Assembly: GCA_025449115.1 (NCBI GenBank)
Contig: JAHLKC010000317.1
Location: 1-15,166, forward strand
Direction: 5' to 3'
Source: Chytridium lagenaria
Lineage: Eukaryota > Chytridiomycota > Chytridiomycetes > Chytridiales > Chytridiaceae
Length of the DNA: 15,166 bases
Shown here: piece by piece, positions 1-7,746 of the stretch
How positions within the stretch are numbered: the stretch's first letter is position 1
How the letters are laid out: each line of letters begins with the position of its first letter
Notes under the pieces: model-generated
Database searches by the model: none
The model's input: only the letters and a program-made list of their open reading frames with translations
Told to the model about the DNA's origin: nothing
Position numbers and translations under genes: made by a program

Positions 1-75
1 ATTAAGAACGTTGTTCGAGCAAAAGTGCGTTTAACTTTGTTTTAATTGAGCCCCGTGAACAACAAGTATTCAACA
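1..75 (+). repeat. 3' end of the 5' LTR (partial)
   Basis: These 75 bases are identical to 8831-8905, the end of the downstream LTR, and finish with CAACA. The rest of this LTR (about 430 bp by comparison with the 3' copy) lies left of the window. The identity suggests a recent insertion, but 75 bp is a small sample. Confidence 0.95.
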
Positions 76-76
76 G

Positions 77-86
77 TGGTAGCACT
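77..86 (+). promoter_or_regulatory. Probable primer-binding site
   Basis: One base after the LTR end comes TGGTAGCACT. TGG is the complement of a tRNA CCA tail, and TGGTAGCA would pair with an acceptor ending TGCTACCA, as in many initiator methionine tRNAs. The match is short and continues poorly, so the tRNA identity is an inference. Confidence 0.55.
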
Positions 87-97
87 TCTCTGACGAC

Positions 98-2533
98 ATG
101 GGAAAGAAAGACGACTCAGATGACGAGCGCAGCAAGCCAGTCAAGTTCGACGGGCAAGACTTTCACATCTGGAAACGTCGGATGACCACTTACCTCAAAG
201 ACAAGGGTCTTTGGGCGATCACTGAGATAGGATTTACGCCGTACGTTAACGAGAACGCTCCAACCAAAGAAGAGAAGGATCTGCGGATCAAGGAGCAGTC
301 GGCTAACGATCGTGCTAAGAACCGGATAGAGTCTCGAGTGACTGATTCGGTCTTACACTTGATTGGCGAGGACTTCACGGCCAAGGAAGCGTGGGAGTGC
401 CTCGTGTCATCATTTGAGCGTAAATCCCAACCCAACCGCAACGCTCTCACACGCAAGCTCACGCGTCTCAGAATGAAGGAGGACGCGTCTTTACGCGTAT
501 TCGTTGCAGAACTTTCGACAATGGTCAACCAACTCAAGGCAGCCGGCGAGGCTGTCTCCAACGAGCAACACATTGCTCACCTGCTCACCAAACTCCCGGA
601 AGCTTACGACGTCGCAGTTGCCAACATTGAAACGGACGACAAAGCGGTCAAGGACTACAACCTGGTCGTTGCCAGGCTTCTCGACTGTGAAGAGAAGATC
701 AAGGACCGCGTGGAGGCATCGGAGGAAGCGGAGGCCTTCTTCACGACAAGAGCGCGTAAGGGGAAGAAACCAGCAGGAAAGGACGCGTCGAAAGGTGGAG
801 ATAAAAGGTCAGTGACTTGTTTTAAGTGCAAGAAGATAGGACACTATGCGAACAAGTGTCGCTCTGGGAAGAAGAAGGACTCGGGGGAGTCAAGTGATGA
901 TACCTCAGAGAACGAGAGAGATGGTGGTGGTAGGAACCGTCATCGTGGGAAGTGGTGGAAGAAGCGCGCCTCGGACAAGAAGAAGTCTGCAAACACGGCG
1001 CGTGCAAGTCCAATTGCCTTTATGGCTATTGTGCGTCAGGTTGACGCGGAGGCTGGGGAAGCCTTGTCGGTTAAGCTGGAGAAGCGGGATAACCGATGGA
1101 TTCTGGACTCTGGAGCCACTCACCATATGACCTTCTCGAAGGAAGGATTGCGGGGTTACCGCGCCGCGAGCAGCCGCGTAAAAACTGCAGAGCACGGCGA
1201 AGGAATACGCGTGGAGGGAGTAGGAGATTTAACCCTCAGCATCAAGGTCGGGAAGGCCACGCAAACGATCACGCTCAAGAACGTACTCTATGTGCCGGAG
1301 CTCACGCGTAATCTCATCTCTCTGGGTGCAGCAGCGTCGCGTGGCGTTGTTTTGGAGTCATCCAGCGGCAAGTATCGCCTCAGACACGTCGGATCGAACG
1401 ACGTGACGGCAGAGTTCAAGGTTGAGGACAACCTATTTTATCTGGTGCAGCCAGACACCGCAGCAAACACCACGATGGGTGTGAAAAGCCAGTCGCTCAA
1501 CAGCGCGCAGATTTGGCATCGACGGATGGGTCACATCTCGATGAAGGCGGTGAAGAAGCTTGAAAAATCGGCAACGGGTGTACGCATCACGTTGTATAAC
1601 GACGACGACGACGTGCTGTGCAAGGGATGCATTGAGGGGAAGCTTACGCGCTCCTCTCACCCGGAGAGAGTTGAGAAGGACTACAAAGTCTTGGAACGCG
1701 TTCACGTGGATTTGGCGGGACCCATGAAGCGGAAGAGCTTGGGAGGGTCGCGTTACTTCATGGTGGTTGTGGACGCGTCAACGGGTTACTGCAACACGTA
1801 CATGCTCAAGGAAAAGAAGCAAGCGGTTCAGTACATCAAGCAGTACAAGAGAGAGGCCGAGGCACTCACAGGTCGACGGATTGACGCGTTGAGATACTCG
1901 GAAAGGAACCCTGAGGAGATGGAACGACTTCGAGAAAAGCCGCATCTCCTGGAGATTGTTGCAGATAACGGTGGGGAATTTAAGAACAAGCAGCTGGAGG
2001 CATGGTGCCTGGAGGAAGGCATCAAGCTCACGTTCACCATGCCCTACACGCCTCAGCAGAACGGTGTTGCGGAAAGAATGAATCGGTCGCTCATTGAGAA
2101 GGCAAAGTGCATGCTTAGCGACGCGAGTCTTGACGACAAATTCTGGGGAGAGGCCGTTACGTGTGCCACGTACTTGTACAATCGATCTCCTCGTAAGGAT
2201 GGGATTTCACCTCTGGAAGGCTTCACGGGAAGGAAGCCTAACCTGAAACGCGTTCGAATCTTCGGTTGCGCATGTTACGCGCACGTCCCAAAGGAACGAC
2301 GGAAGAAGATGGAGAAGAACGCGCGCAAATGCATTTTCTTGGGATATGAGGCAATGGGATATCGCCTTTATGACCCAGTCACGAAGAAAGTAGTGCGCAG
2401 CAAGACTGTTGTGTTTGACGAGTTGAACACTGGAGTGTGGGAAGACACGACGCAACGTGTCCACCTGGAAGGTAAACAGGAAGCTGCTGGACAAGTTGGG
2501 GGAGCGATGAAGACTCCAAGGATTCCGAGATGA
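98..2533 (+). CDS. Copia Gag-protease-integrase polyprotein
   Basis: This 811-codon open frame encodes the first two thirds of a Copia polyprotein: capsid for the virus-like particle, the protease that cuts the polyprotein, and the integrase that inserts the cDNA. Residues 15-220 are a Gag region of the UBN2/retrotransposon type. A CCHC zinc knuckle lies at 241-254 (C-F-K-C to H to C). The aspartic protease motif DSGATHH has its catalytic D at 337. The integrase N-terminal zinc site has H474, H479, C508 and C511. The integrase core triad is D538, D623 and E659, with the expected 35-residue gap between the last two. The FGC and FLGY motifs that close a Copia integrase follow near 725-750. ATG 98 is the first start after the LTR. 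Normally gag and pol are one frame; here it ends early at 2533 in the acidic linker before reverse transcriptase, which looks like a frameshift rather than a natural stop. No start other than ATG 98 is needed. Confidence 0.95.
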   Translation: MGKKDDSDDERSKPVKFDGQDFHIWKRRMTTYLKDKGLWAITEIGFTPYVNENAPTKEEKDLRIKEQSANDRAKNRIESRVTDSVLHLIGEDFTAKEAWECLVSSFERKSQPNRNALTRKLTRLRMKEDASLRVFVAELSTMVNQLKAAGEAVSNEQHIAHLLTKLPEAYDVAVANIETDDKAVKDYNLVVARLLDCEEKIKDRVEASEEAEAFFTTRARKGKKPAGKDASKGGDKRSVTCFKCKKIGHYANKCRSGKKKDSGESSDDTSENERDGGGRNRHRGKWWKKRASDKKKSANTARASPIAFMAIVRQVDAEAGEALSVKLEKRDNRWILDSGATHHMTFSKEGLRGYRAASSRVKTAEHGEGIRVEGVGDLTLSIKVGKATQTITLKNVLYVPELTRNLISLGAAASRGVVLESSSGKYRLRHVGSNDVTAEFKVEDNLFYLVQPDTAANTTMGVKSQSLNSAQIWHRRMGHISMKAVKKLEKSATGVRITLYNDDDDVLCKGCIEGKLTRSSHPERVEKDYKVLERVHVDLAGPMKRKSLGGSRYFMVVVDASTGYCNTYMLKEKKQAVQYIKQYKREAEALTGRRIDALRYSERNPEEMERLREKPHLLEIVADNGGEFKNKQLEAWCLEEGIKLTFTMPYTPQQNGVAERMNRSLIEKAKCMLSDASLDDKFWGEAVTCATYLYNRSPRKDGISPLEGFTGRKPNLKRVRIFGCACYAHVPKERRKKMEKNARKCIFLGYEAMGYRLYDPVTKKVVRSKTVVFDELNTGVWEDTTQRVHLEGKQEAAGQVGGAMKTPRIPR

Positions 2534-3830
2534 GTCTTTAAGCTCTGAGGAAGATGGAGATGACGCATCACAGTTAGTGAAGACAGCGAAGCGTTGGAGG
2601 ATGATGTCGAGGATGCTCAGGAAGAGAACGACGCGTCAGAAGAGTTCGAAGACGCGCCAACCTCGCCAAGAAGGACTCCTCAACCGCTACACGCAGCTTT
2701 CACGTCTCCCGTACCAGCAACACCACCAGCAGAGGAAGGCACTCGTCGTTATTCCCTGAGAGAGAGGAGGCCAGCAAATGCAGAATGGTTTAAGGCTCAA
2801 GCTCCAGGAAAGCGAGCTCCTGCTCAACGTAATCCTGCAGCACACACCGTTACCGTGATGAGTGACGAGGACGTGACAGATCCAGCAACCGTTGAGGACG
2901 GTTGGGAAGTGTCGATTCAGAAGAATGGTTGAGGGGCTCAGGAGGAGTACCAGTCGTTGCTGGAGCATCAGACATGGCGTCTGGTGCCTCGACCAAAGGC
3001 AAGCACATCATCAAGAGTGGATGGGTGCTCCGTTACAAGCGAAAGGAAACGGCTCCGTGGAAGAAGAAAAGCTCGATTCGTTGCAAAGGATATTCGCAGA
3101 AAGAAGGTGTGGACTACTTGGAGACTTACGCGCCAGTGATGAAAGGGGCGACCTTTCGGAAGCACTCGAGTGGCAGCTACGAGGGGATGATGTTACGCCA
3201 ATACGAGTCAAGACGGCGCTTCTCAACGGCAATCTCAAGGAGGAGATATACATCGAGCAACCAGAGGTTTTGTGATTGTTGGGAAGGAAGACTGGGTTTG
3301 TCTTTCTTGAAGACCTTGTATGGTTTGAAGCAATCACCTTTGGATGGAACGAGGTGTTGGATGAGTTTCTCATCTCGATAGGCTTCACACGTTCGCTCTC
3401 GGATCCTGTCTTTACTACCGACGCAACGGCGAGAGGTTATCGTTACTGGTTGTCTATGTTGACGACCTAGTGCACGCGTGTCCCGATCAGAAGAGGCAGA
3501 CGCGTTTCAAGACGATCTCAAGCGTCGTTTACGGTCAAAGCCAGGGGGAGCCAAGATACGCGGTTGGAACCCAAGTTCGCTACAATCAACACGAGAGGTG
3601 TGTGCGTATCAAGCAGGAGGCTATATCATCTCGATGATGAAGAAGCTACGAGTGCCAGAAGGACATCTCAAGAAGCTTCCGCTAAGGCCTGGAACGCGTC
3701 TCAGACGCGTTGAAGACAACGAGACTCCACTGGAAGAAGTGGAGGGACTAGCCTATCGAACTGTGGTCGGTTCATTGATGACGCGATGGTTAATTCGCGT
3801 CCTGACGTGGCATTTGCAGTTGGAATGCTG
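2534..3830 (+). pseudogene. Copia linker and reverse transcriptase, broken by many frame changes
   Basis: The pieces read in order but in changing frames. First comes an acidic linker (about 2515-2930) with YSLRERRP at its end, then EYQSLLEHQTWRLV near 2950, GKHIIKSGWVLRYKR near 3000, GYSQKEGVDYLETYAPV near 3090, NGNLKEEIYIEQPE near 3230 and LKTLYGLKQSP near 3305. The catalytic YVDD is at 3455-3466 and NSRPDVAFAVGML ends at 3830. All of these are standard Copia reverse transcriptase motifs. I count roughly ten shifts in 1.3 kb, with a few short missing pieces, for example near 3158-3175. As it stands no functional enzyme can be made. The break at 3830/3831 is the insertion point of the DNA transposon. 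The cause could be true decay or a patch of poor sequence. Confidence 0.9.
3828..3830. repeat. Target-site duplication CTG, left copy
   Basis: CTG directly precedes the left terminal inverted repeat and is repeated at 7747-7749 directly after the right one. It is a leucine codon of the Copia frame on both sides. A 3-bp duplication is the usual length for PIF/Harbinger elements, although TAA/TTA-like sites are the common choice. Confidence 0.75.
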
Positions 3831-3855
3831 GAAGTTCCGCGAATTTTCGTTTGTG
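3831..3855 (+). repeat. Left terminal inverted repeat
   Basis: This 25-nt repeat starts GAAGTTCCGCG. It pairs with 7722-7746 with one mismatch, at position 5 (T here, G in the reverse complement of the right end). Confidence 0.9.
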
Positions 3856-4145
3856 CGTAATTTAAATAATTTCATTAATAAATATTGTATTTATTTATTT
3901 ATGGTCTACATAAATATATGTGTATTAAAAATGCATTTTACGATTATATTTTATTACAATGTAGTACATAGAGATTTAAATTTAGACCGCAATGAAGAAT
4001 TTAATAAACCAACAAAGTAAATTTATTTATTTATAATATTCAATACAGCAGTATTTAGGCGGTTCTTCGTCTCTTGTTTAGGTTATCTTCATATTTCCGC
4101 AATCCCACATACTCATTGATTCAATATGACTTTAATTTGTAGTCA

Positions 4146-5191
4146 TTACGTCGCTACCGGTTGACAAATGGTAAAAAGTTTAGAATGATCAAAGTCCTCA
4201 TATTCAGGTGGGTCATCATTGTCGCTATCATCCTCAACAGGATCACCGTGCTCATTACTCCATCCAGGCGCCACCACCTTTCTATATATGTGGCGTTTGT
4301 CAAACAACATCGATTCCACAGGCTCGGGAAGAGGGATGATGTAACTGTATTCTTCAGAAGCCTCCGAATTGAGGTTCTGTGGAAAATAGCCCAACACTCC
4401 CTGATTAACAGCGTTGAGCCTATTGGTCGAAAATCTATCCATGAAGGCTCGGGCTTTAAGGGTGACCGGATAAATTTTGTACTCGATGTCGTTTCCATTG
4501 TTGATGACGTTCACAGTCATGTGTGATCGGCCACGTGCTTGAGTATGACATCTATATAATAAATGTTGTTCTTGACAAACCGATAGATCTCGTGTAACAA
4601 GAAGTTTTGTGAAACGTTGAGAGTCTTCATCTTTTCCCTCGTATATTCATGGGGTTCAAGGAAGGACAGCCCCCCTGCTCGGATAGGCTTGGTTACTTTT
4701 TTTGCTGCGGATGAGTTCCCAGAGTTGACGCGACCTGCCGGTTTTGGTGCTGGCTTGAAACCCAGTGGAGTGGAGGGCTCTCCAGACGTGTGTACCAGAC
4801 TTGGCAGACCCAGACCCAAATGGGTTGTCACCCAGCTTCATGGTTTTTGGAAGTTGAAGGACCCTCGTTGTCGTCATCCTCACTATCCGGGAGATCGGGT
4901 TCATAGTCTTTTTTAAAATAAAAATTTGGTTAATAATTTTTTTAAAAAAAAATAATTATAAATATAATATTTGTGTTACCTGAATTAAGTCTCATTTTCG
5001 TTGCCATTTCCCTTTATCTTCGAGTTGAGCATATTGGATAGGAAGGGTTCAAGAATAGGTACGTGTTCCTTCACAGTCCTGCCAGTCGGAGGATGTTTAA
5101 GGTCAGCAGTTTTAAGATATTTGAATAGGGCTTGGGTGTGGAGAGGAGTCCAATCCTTCACGCCCAGGTCGTTCTTTCTTTTAGGTGGCAT
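4146..5191 (-). pseudogene. Unrecognised acidic protein gene of the Harbinger-like element (broken)
   Basis: I do not recognise this family. Reading leftwards, exon 1 starts at ATG 5191 with MPPKRKNDLGVKDWTPLH, a basic start followed by a helical stretch, and runs to about 4980. A 72-nt intron (4979-4908) has the donor CAG|GTAACA and ends AAAAAAG. Exon 2 opens with an acidic, serine-rich run (about 4907-4835), then a KPAPKPAGRV-type linker and a leucine-rich segment with SFLEPHEYTREKMKTL near 4650. The C-terminal part (4520-4146) contains LKARAFMDRFSTNRLNAV and ends in a second strongly acidic stretch rich in D, E and P. Single-base frame changes are needed near 4990, near 4831 and at 4517-4520, where TGA and ATG overlap. 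The intended protein would be about 330 residues. It points away from the transposase and has its own TATA-like box. By analogy with the separate DNA-binding (Myb/SANT) protein of Harbinger elements it may be an accessory factor, but only one tryptophan of the sort expected for Myb is visible, so I leave the function open. Confidence 0.55.
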
Positions 5192-5245
5192 GTCCTAGAG
5201 GGGGGTGTTGGGGAATATAGTGAGGGCAAGAACATTTCTGGCGGG

Positions 5246-5254
5246 ATTTATATA
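5246..5254 (-). promoter_or_regulatory. TATA-like box for the - strand gene
   Basis: The - strand reads TATATAAAT, with its 3' end about 54 bases before ATG 5191. The position and direction fit a promoter of the acidic-protein gene. Confidence 0.4.
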
Positions 5255-5562
5255 CGGCAGGATTGTGTCTTTTATTTTATCTTAATATTTAATGGGAAAT
5301 TTACTTATCCACCATAGTTTAATGGCTAAAGAATAATTATTATAGTTATAAGGAGTTGAACCTTGAAACCTATAATTAGCATTTGCGCCTTCCAGCGGAA
5401 AAATCAGGAGAATGGCAACCACCATCAAATCATATGGGTTTCGCCATGATAACTCAATTTCTTATTTAAATTTTGAATCGCATAAAAAAGAAAAATGGAA
5501 AGAGGAGAGGAGAGGAGGAAAAATAAAAGAGAAAAAAGGGAAAGGTTTATTCTTCACTAAGT

Positions 5563-5630
5563 GCGCACAACGCACTTATTGAATGCGCACAACACACTTT
5601 GAATGCGCATTGAATAAGTGCGTTGTGCGC
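5563..5630. repeat. Hairpin 1: 27-bp stem, 14-nt loop
   Basis: Arms 5563-5589 and 5604-5630 pair at 26 of 27 positions. The stem contains GCGCACAACGCACTTA. The loop holds a degenerate third copy of the motif (GCGCACAACACACTT). Confidence 0.85.
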
Positions 5631-5920
5631 GCTTAATGCGCACTTTCTGACCTTGTAGTGGAGAAAGTGCATAAACACTTTTAAAGTGTATTTTCTTTTT
5701 GTAGATTCAACTTAACTGTGCACTATTTGCGCACTTTCATAAACTGAATCTCGCGCTATCTTTCTAATATGATTTCGATGTATTTTTTTTAAAAAAAACC
5801 GAAGATGCGTTAATAAATGAATTCCATTAATCCAAGCTATTGTCTGATCCAGCTTGCGTTGTAAACTTAAATATAGTATAACTTTTATTTACGTTTGAAA
5901 AATAGGACTTTTTTCAGACA

Positions 5921-6020
5921 GAATGCGCACAACGCACTTAATGAATGCGCACAACGCACTTATTCAATGCGCATTCAATAAGTGCGTTGTGCGCATTCAA
6001 TAAGTGCGTTGTGCGCACTC
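5921..6020. repeat. Hairpin 2: 100-bp near-perfect palindrome without spacer
   Basis: The centre is between 5970 and 5971, inside AATGCGCATT. Base-by-base pairing outward gives 47 matches in 50. Each arm has two copies of GCGCACAACGCACTTA or its complement, about 20 nt apart. A further degenerate copy follows at about 6023-6047. Confidence 0.9.
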
Positions 6021-6345
6021 ATTAAGTGCGTTGTGCGTTGTACGCACTTCTCTTTCCCTCTCTTCACTTTTCTCTTTCCTCTTTCATTTTTGTTTTATCT
6101 TTATCTCCTCTCTTTCAAATCATATGACATCTTTCTAGATATCACGGTGATTTCACCGTTATCCATTATTATTTATAAACTATTTAAATATTTTATTAGT
6201 TATGTAGATAAGGATGAATATAATTAATAAATATAGCAGACAGTGTTTAAGCCCATTAACAATTGTATATGGTACTGTCATGCGATCCGGCTAAACGATT
6301 AGATTAACCCCACATATGAATAAATAAAATAAAATAAAATACTCC

Positions 6346-6353
6346 TATATAAA
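6346..6353 (+). promoter_or_regulatory. TATA-like box for the transposase gene
   Basis: TATATAAA lies 75 bases before ATG 6421, the start I prefer for the transposase. ATG 6367 is nearer but probably too close to be transcribed from this box. Confidence 0.4.
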
Positions 6354-6420
6354 CCCTTCTTTTTTCATGCCCTTCTTTTCAATCGTGCTTTCAGTGTCTC
6401 TTTCAATCACGCCATCAGGC

Positions 6421-7552
6421 ATGGTTAATCCCATGATAATAGCTGTGGGGTCAAAGCTTATGGGTGGGTGTCTAACCATCAATTAATTAATTAATTATTA
6501 ATCATTAATATTATTTTTATTATTTATTTTGAATTAATTAGGGGTCCCCGCCATTAACACTTTAAGGGCTGCCACAAAGAAAACTTGGAGCAGGAAGTTT
6601 CGTTCCCTATTTGGCGTTGGGGTGGAGACAGCAGATCTTCTTTGGGTGAAGGCTGTTCATCCCTTCAGGGCGGACCATCTTTACCTTAGGGACTTTCTTT
6701 GCTTATTATTTTACCTTAAAATTACCCAACGGATGCGGTAGGAGCCACCATCTTGGGTCGTTCCGAAACAAGCTACCGAGATCGGATGAAGCGGTGCCTG
6801 CAAGCATTTGTTAAAGTTAATACGGTAAGTCTTTCAAACCTTGTTTATAATATTACTTTTTTGCATCACCACTCATTTTTTATTAGTTTATTTATTATCA
6901 TGATTATCCTTTTATATTTCACATATCCTTATTTTTTTTTAATCACATTATTTTTATTTCATTTTAATTTATTCTAAGAAAATTTTATTTTTTATTATTA
7001 ATCAGATTAGTCTTGAAGACCGCTGGATTGATTGGAGTGTGAAAACCCCTTCAATCTATGTAGACGGTGTTGATTTTCTCGTTCAAGAAGACCGTCCTCT
7101 CAACAAGGCACTCTATAGCCACAAGTTCAAACATGCGGGCTATAGGTATCAAGTTTGCGACGGCTTTGGGAACATCGAAAATTGTTTTTATTTCTCCTGC
7201 CGCACCATGTGGTACAAGCTCCGACCTTACCATGGTTAGGGAATACCTGTTCCCTGTTCTACCATCCAATGAAAAGGCAGGGGGGGATAAAGGTTACCGA
7301 GGATCAAACCGCATGGTAGTACCCCTTAGTGGACAAGGTGACACAACCAAACTCCACAACAAAAATCTTAATTTCATGAAAGCCGGCCATGAGACGGTCA
7401 ACAAGAGAATTAAGGATTTCCGAATTATGCGTGATATGTTCCGACTGAATCGGGTTCATCACGAGGAAGTCTTTATTTGCGTTGCTAATATTGTCAATGT
7501 TAGTTTGGACGAAAATCCCCTCTTTTCCCTTAAAGAAAAACTGATTTATTAA
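6421..7552 (+). pseudogene. PIF/Harbinger-type DDE transposase (frameshifted, intron-containing)
   Basis: The enzyme cuts and rejoins the element ends. The fragments match the DDE_Tnp_4/Harbinger layout: KTWSRKFRSLFGVGVETADL (about 6577-6636), then AVGATILGRSETSYRDRMKR up to 6824. A 181-nt intron with donor GTAAGT (6825-6830) and acceptor CAG (7003-7005) follows. Then come ISLEDRW and YVDGVDF with the first catalytic D at 7063-7065, PCGTSSDLT with the second D at 7223-7225, DKGYRG near 7286, and AGHETVNKRIKDFR with the catalytic E at 7391-7393. The protein ends with the family's usual NPLF tail just before the stop at 7552. Two single-base frame changes are visible, near 6720-6730 and at the T run 7154-7156. 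The start is uncertain. ATG 6421 joined through a possible 78-nt intron (6464-6541) keeps the frame, but that splice is a guess; coding is secure only from about 6542. All catalytic residues survive. Confidence 0.85.
6825..7005 (+). other. Spliceosomal intron in the Harbinger-like transposase
   Basis: The donor GTAAGT and acceptor ATCAG enclose a T-rich, non-coding stretch. Splicing joins KVNT to ISLEDRW in phase 0, as the family alignment expects. Confidence 0.8.
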
Positions 7553-7721
7553 ACTTCTTGTATTACATATGAATATGAATAAGTGTGTATGGAATATTAT
7601 TGAGCAAAGTTGAATCAACATTGTTACTACTTTAATCGAAAAACATTGATAAACGTTATTACTTTGCAACAAGAAAATATATTTTCGATGTAAATAATCA
7701 ACATTTTATACATAATTACAA

Positions 7722-7746
7722 CACAAACGAAAATTCGCGGACCTTC
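7722..7746 (-). repeat. Right terminal inverted repeat
   Basis: This is the inverse of 3831-3855 with one mismatch. It ends ACCTTC and is followed at once by the second CTG. Between the transposase stop (7552) and this repeat there are only about 170 bases of AT-rich sequence, with no gene seen. Confidence 0.9.

Larger units (their letters stand above)
5425..6126. mobile_element. Candidate foldback/MITE-like insertion
   Basis: TCAAATCATATG occurs at 5425-5436 and again, in the same orientation, at 6115-6126. Between them lie inverted arms (about 5490-5590 against about 5990-6092, purine-rich against pyrimidine-rich, both containing the GCGCACAACGCACTTA motif). Direct repeats around an inverted-repeat block look like a target duplication around a small non-autonomous element. 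Against this, the left arm starts about 50 bases inside its direct repeat, so the ends are not symmetrical. Confidence 0.35.
5192..6345. other. Intergenic stretch of the Harbinger-like element, hairpin-rich
   Basis: No coding sequence is supported here. The stretch separates two divergent genes and contains two hairpins made from the same 16-nt motif (5563-5630 and 5921-6020). Around them is a longer pair of inverted arms: purine-rich about 5490-5560 on the left and pyrimidine-rich about 6040-6110 on the right. Short AAAAT runs lie at about 6320-6340. Confidence 0.7.
3831..7746 (+). mobile_element. PIF/Harbinger-like DNA transposon nested in the Copia element
   Basis: The boundaries are set by inverted ends: 3831-3855 and the reverse complement of 7722-7746 match at 24 of 25 positions, with the core CCGCGAATTTTCGTTTGTG. 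CTG flanks both ends. The Copia frame continues in register across the element if one CTG is dropped. Inside are a + strand DDE transposase (about 6421-7552) and a - strand gene for an unknown acidic protein (4146-5191), divergently arranged around a hairpin-rich AT region. Two-gene layouts are typical of Harbinger elements. Both genes carry frame breaks, so this copy is probably not autonomous. Confidence 0.9.

Noticed and set aside
190..2571. Several ORFs antisense or out of frame to gag-pol
   Set aside because: They are shadows of a strongly supported coding frame with all expected Copia motifs.
3478..4020. 180-codon ORF running across the left transposon boundary
   Set aside because: The first part is one frame of the broken reverse transcriptase and the rest is AT-rich transposon sequence. 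It is a chance fusion at the insertion point.
4161..4916. Two + strand ORFs (4161-4526 and 4617-4916)
   Set aside because: They lie opposite the - strand gene, whose composition, TATA-like box, intron and acidic/basic domain pattern are better supported.
5315..5400. tRNA-like or SINE-like segment: TAGTTTAATGG fits a polymerase III A box and a stem-loop follows
   Set aside because: The anticodon loop lacks the expected T before the anticodon, the T loop does not fit, and no acceptor stem can be formed.
5560..6050. Regular short repeats resembling a CRISPR array
   Set aside because: Copies occur in both orientations, spacers are tiny and themselves repeated, and the context is a eukaryotic transposon.
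5982..6227. ORF of 81 codons on the + strand
   Set aside because: It begins inside the palindrome and continues through a pyrimidine tract. The cysteine- and leucine-rich product is low complexity.
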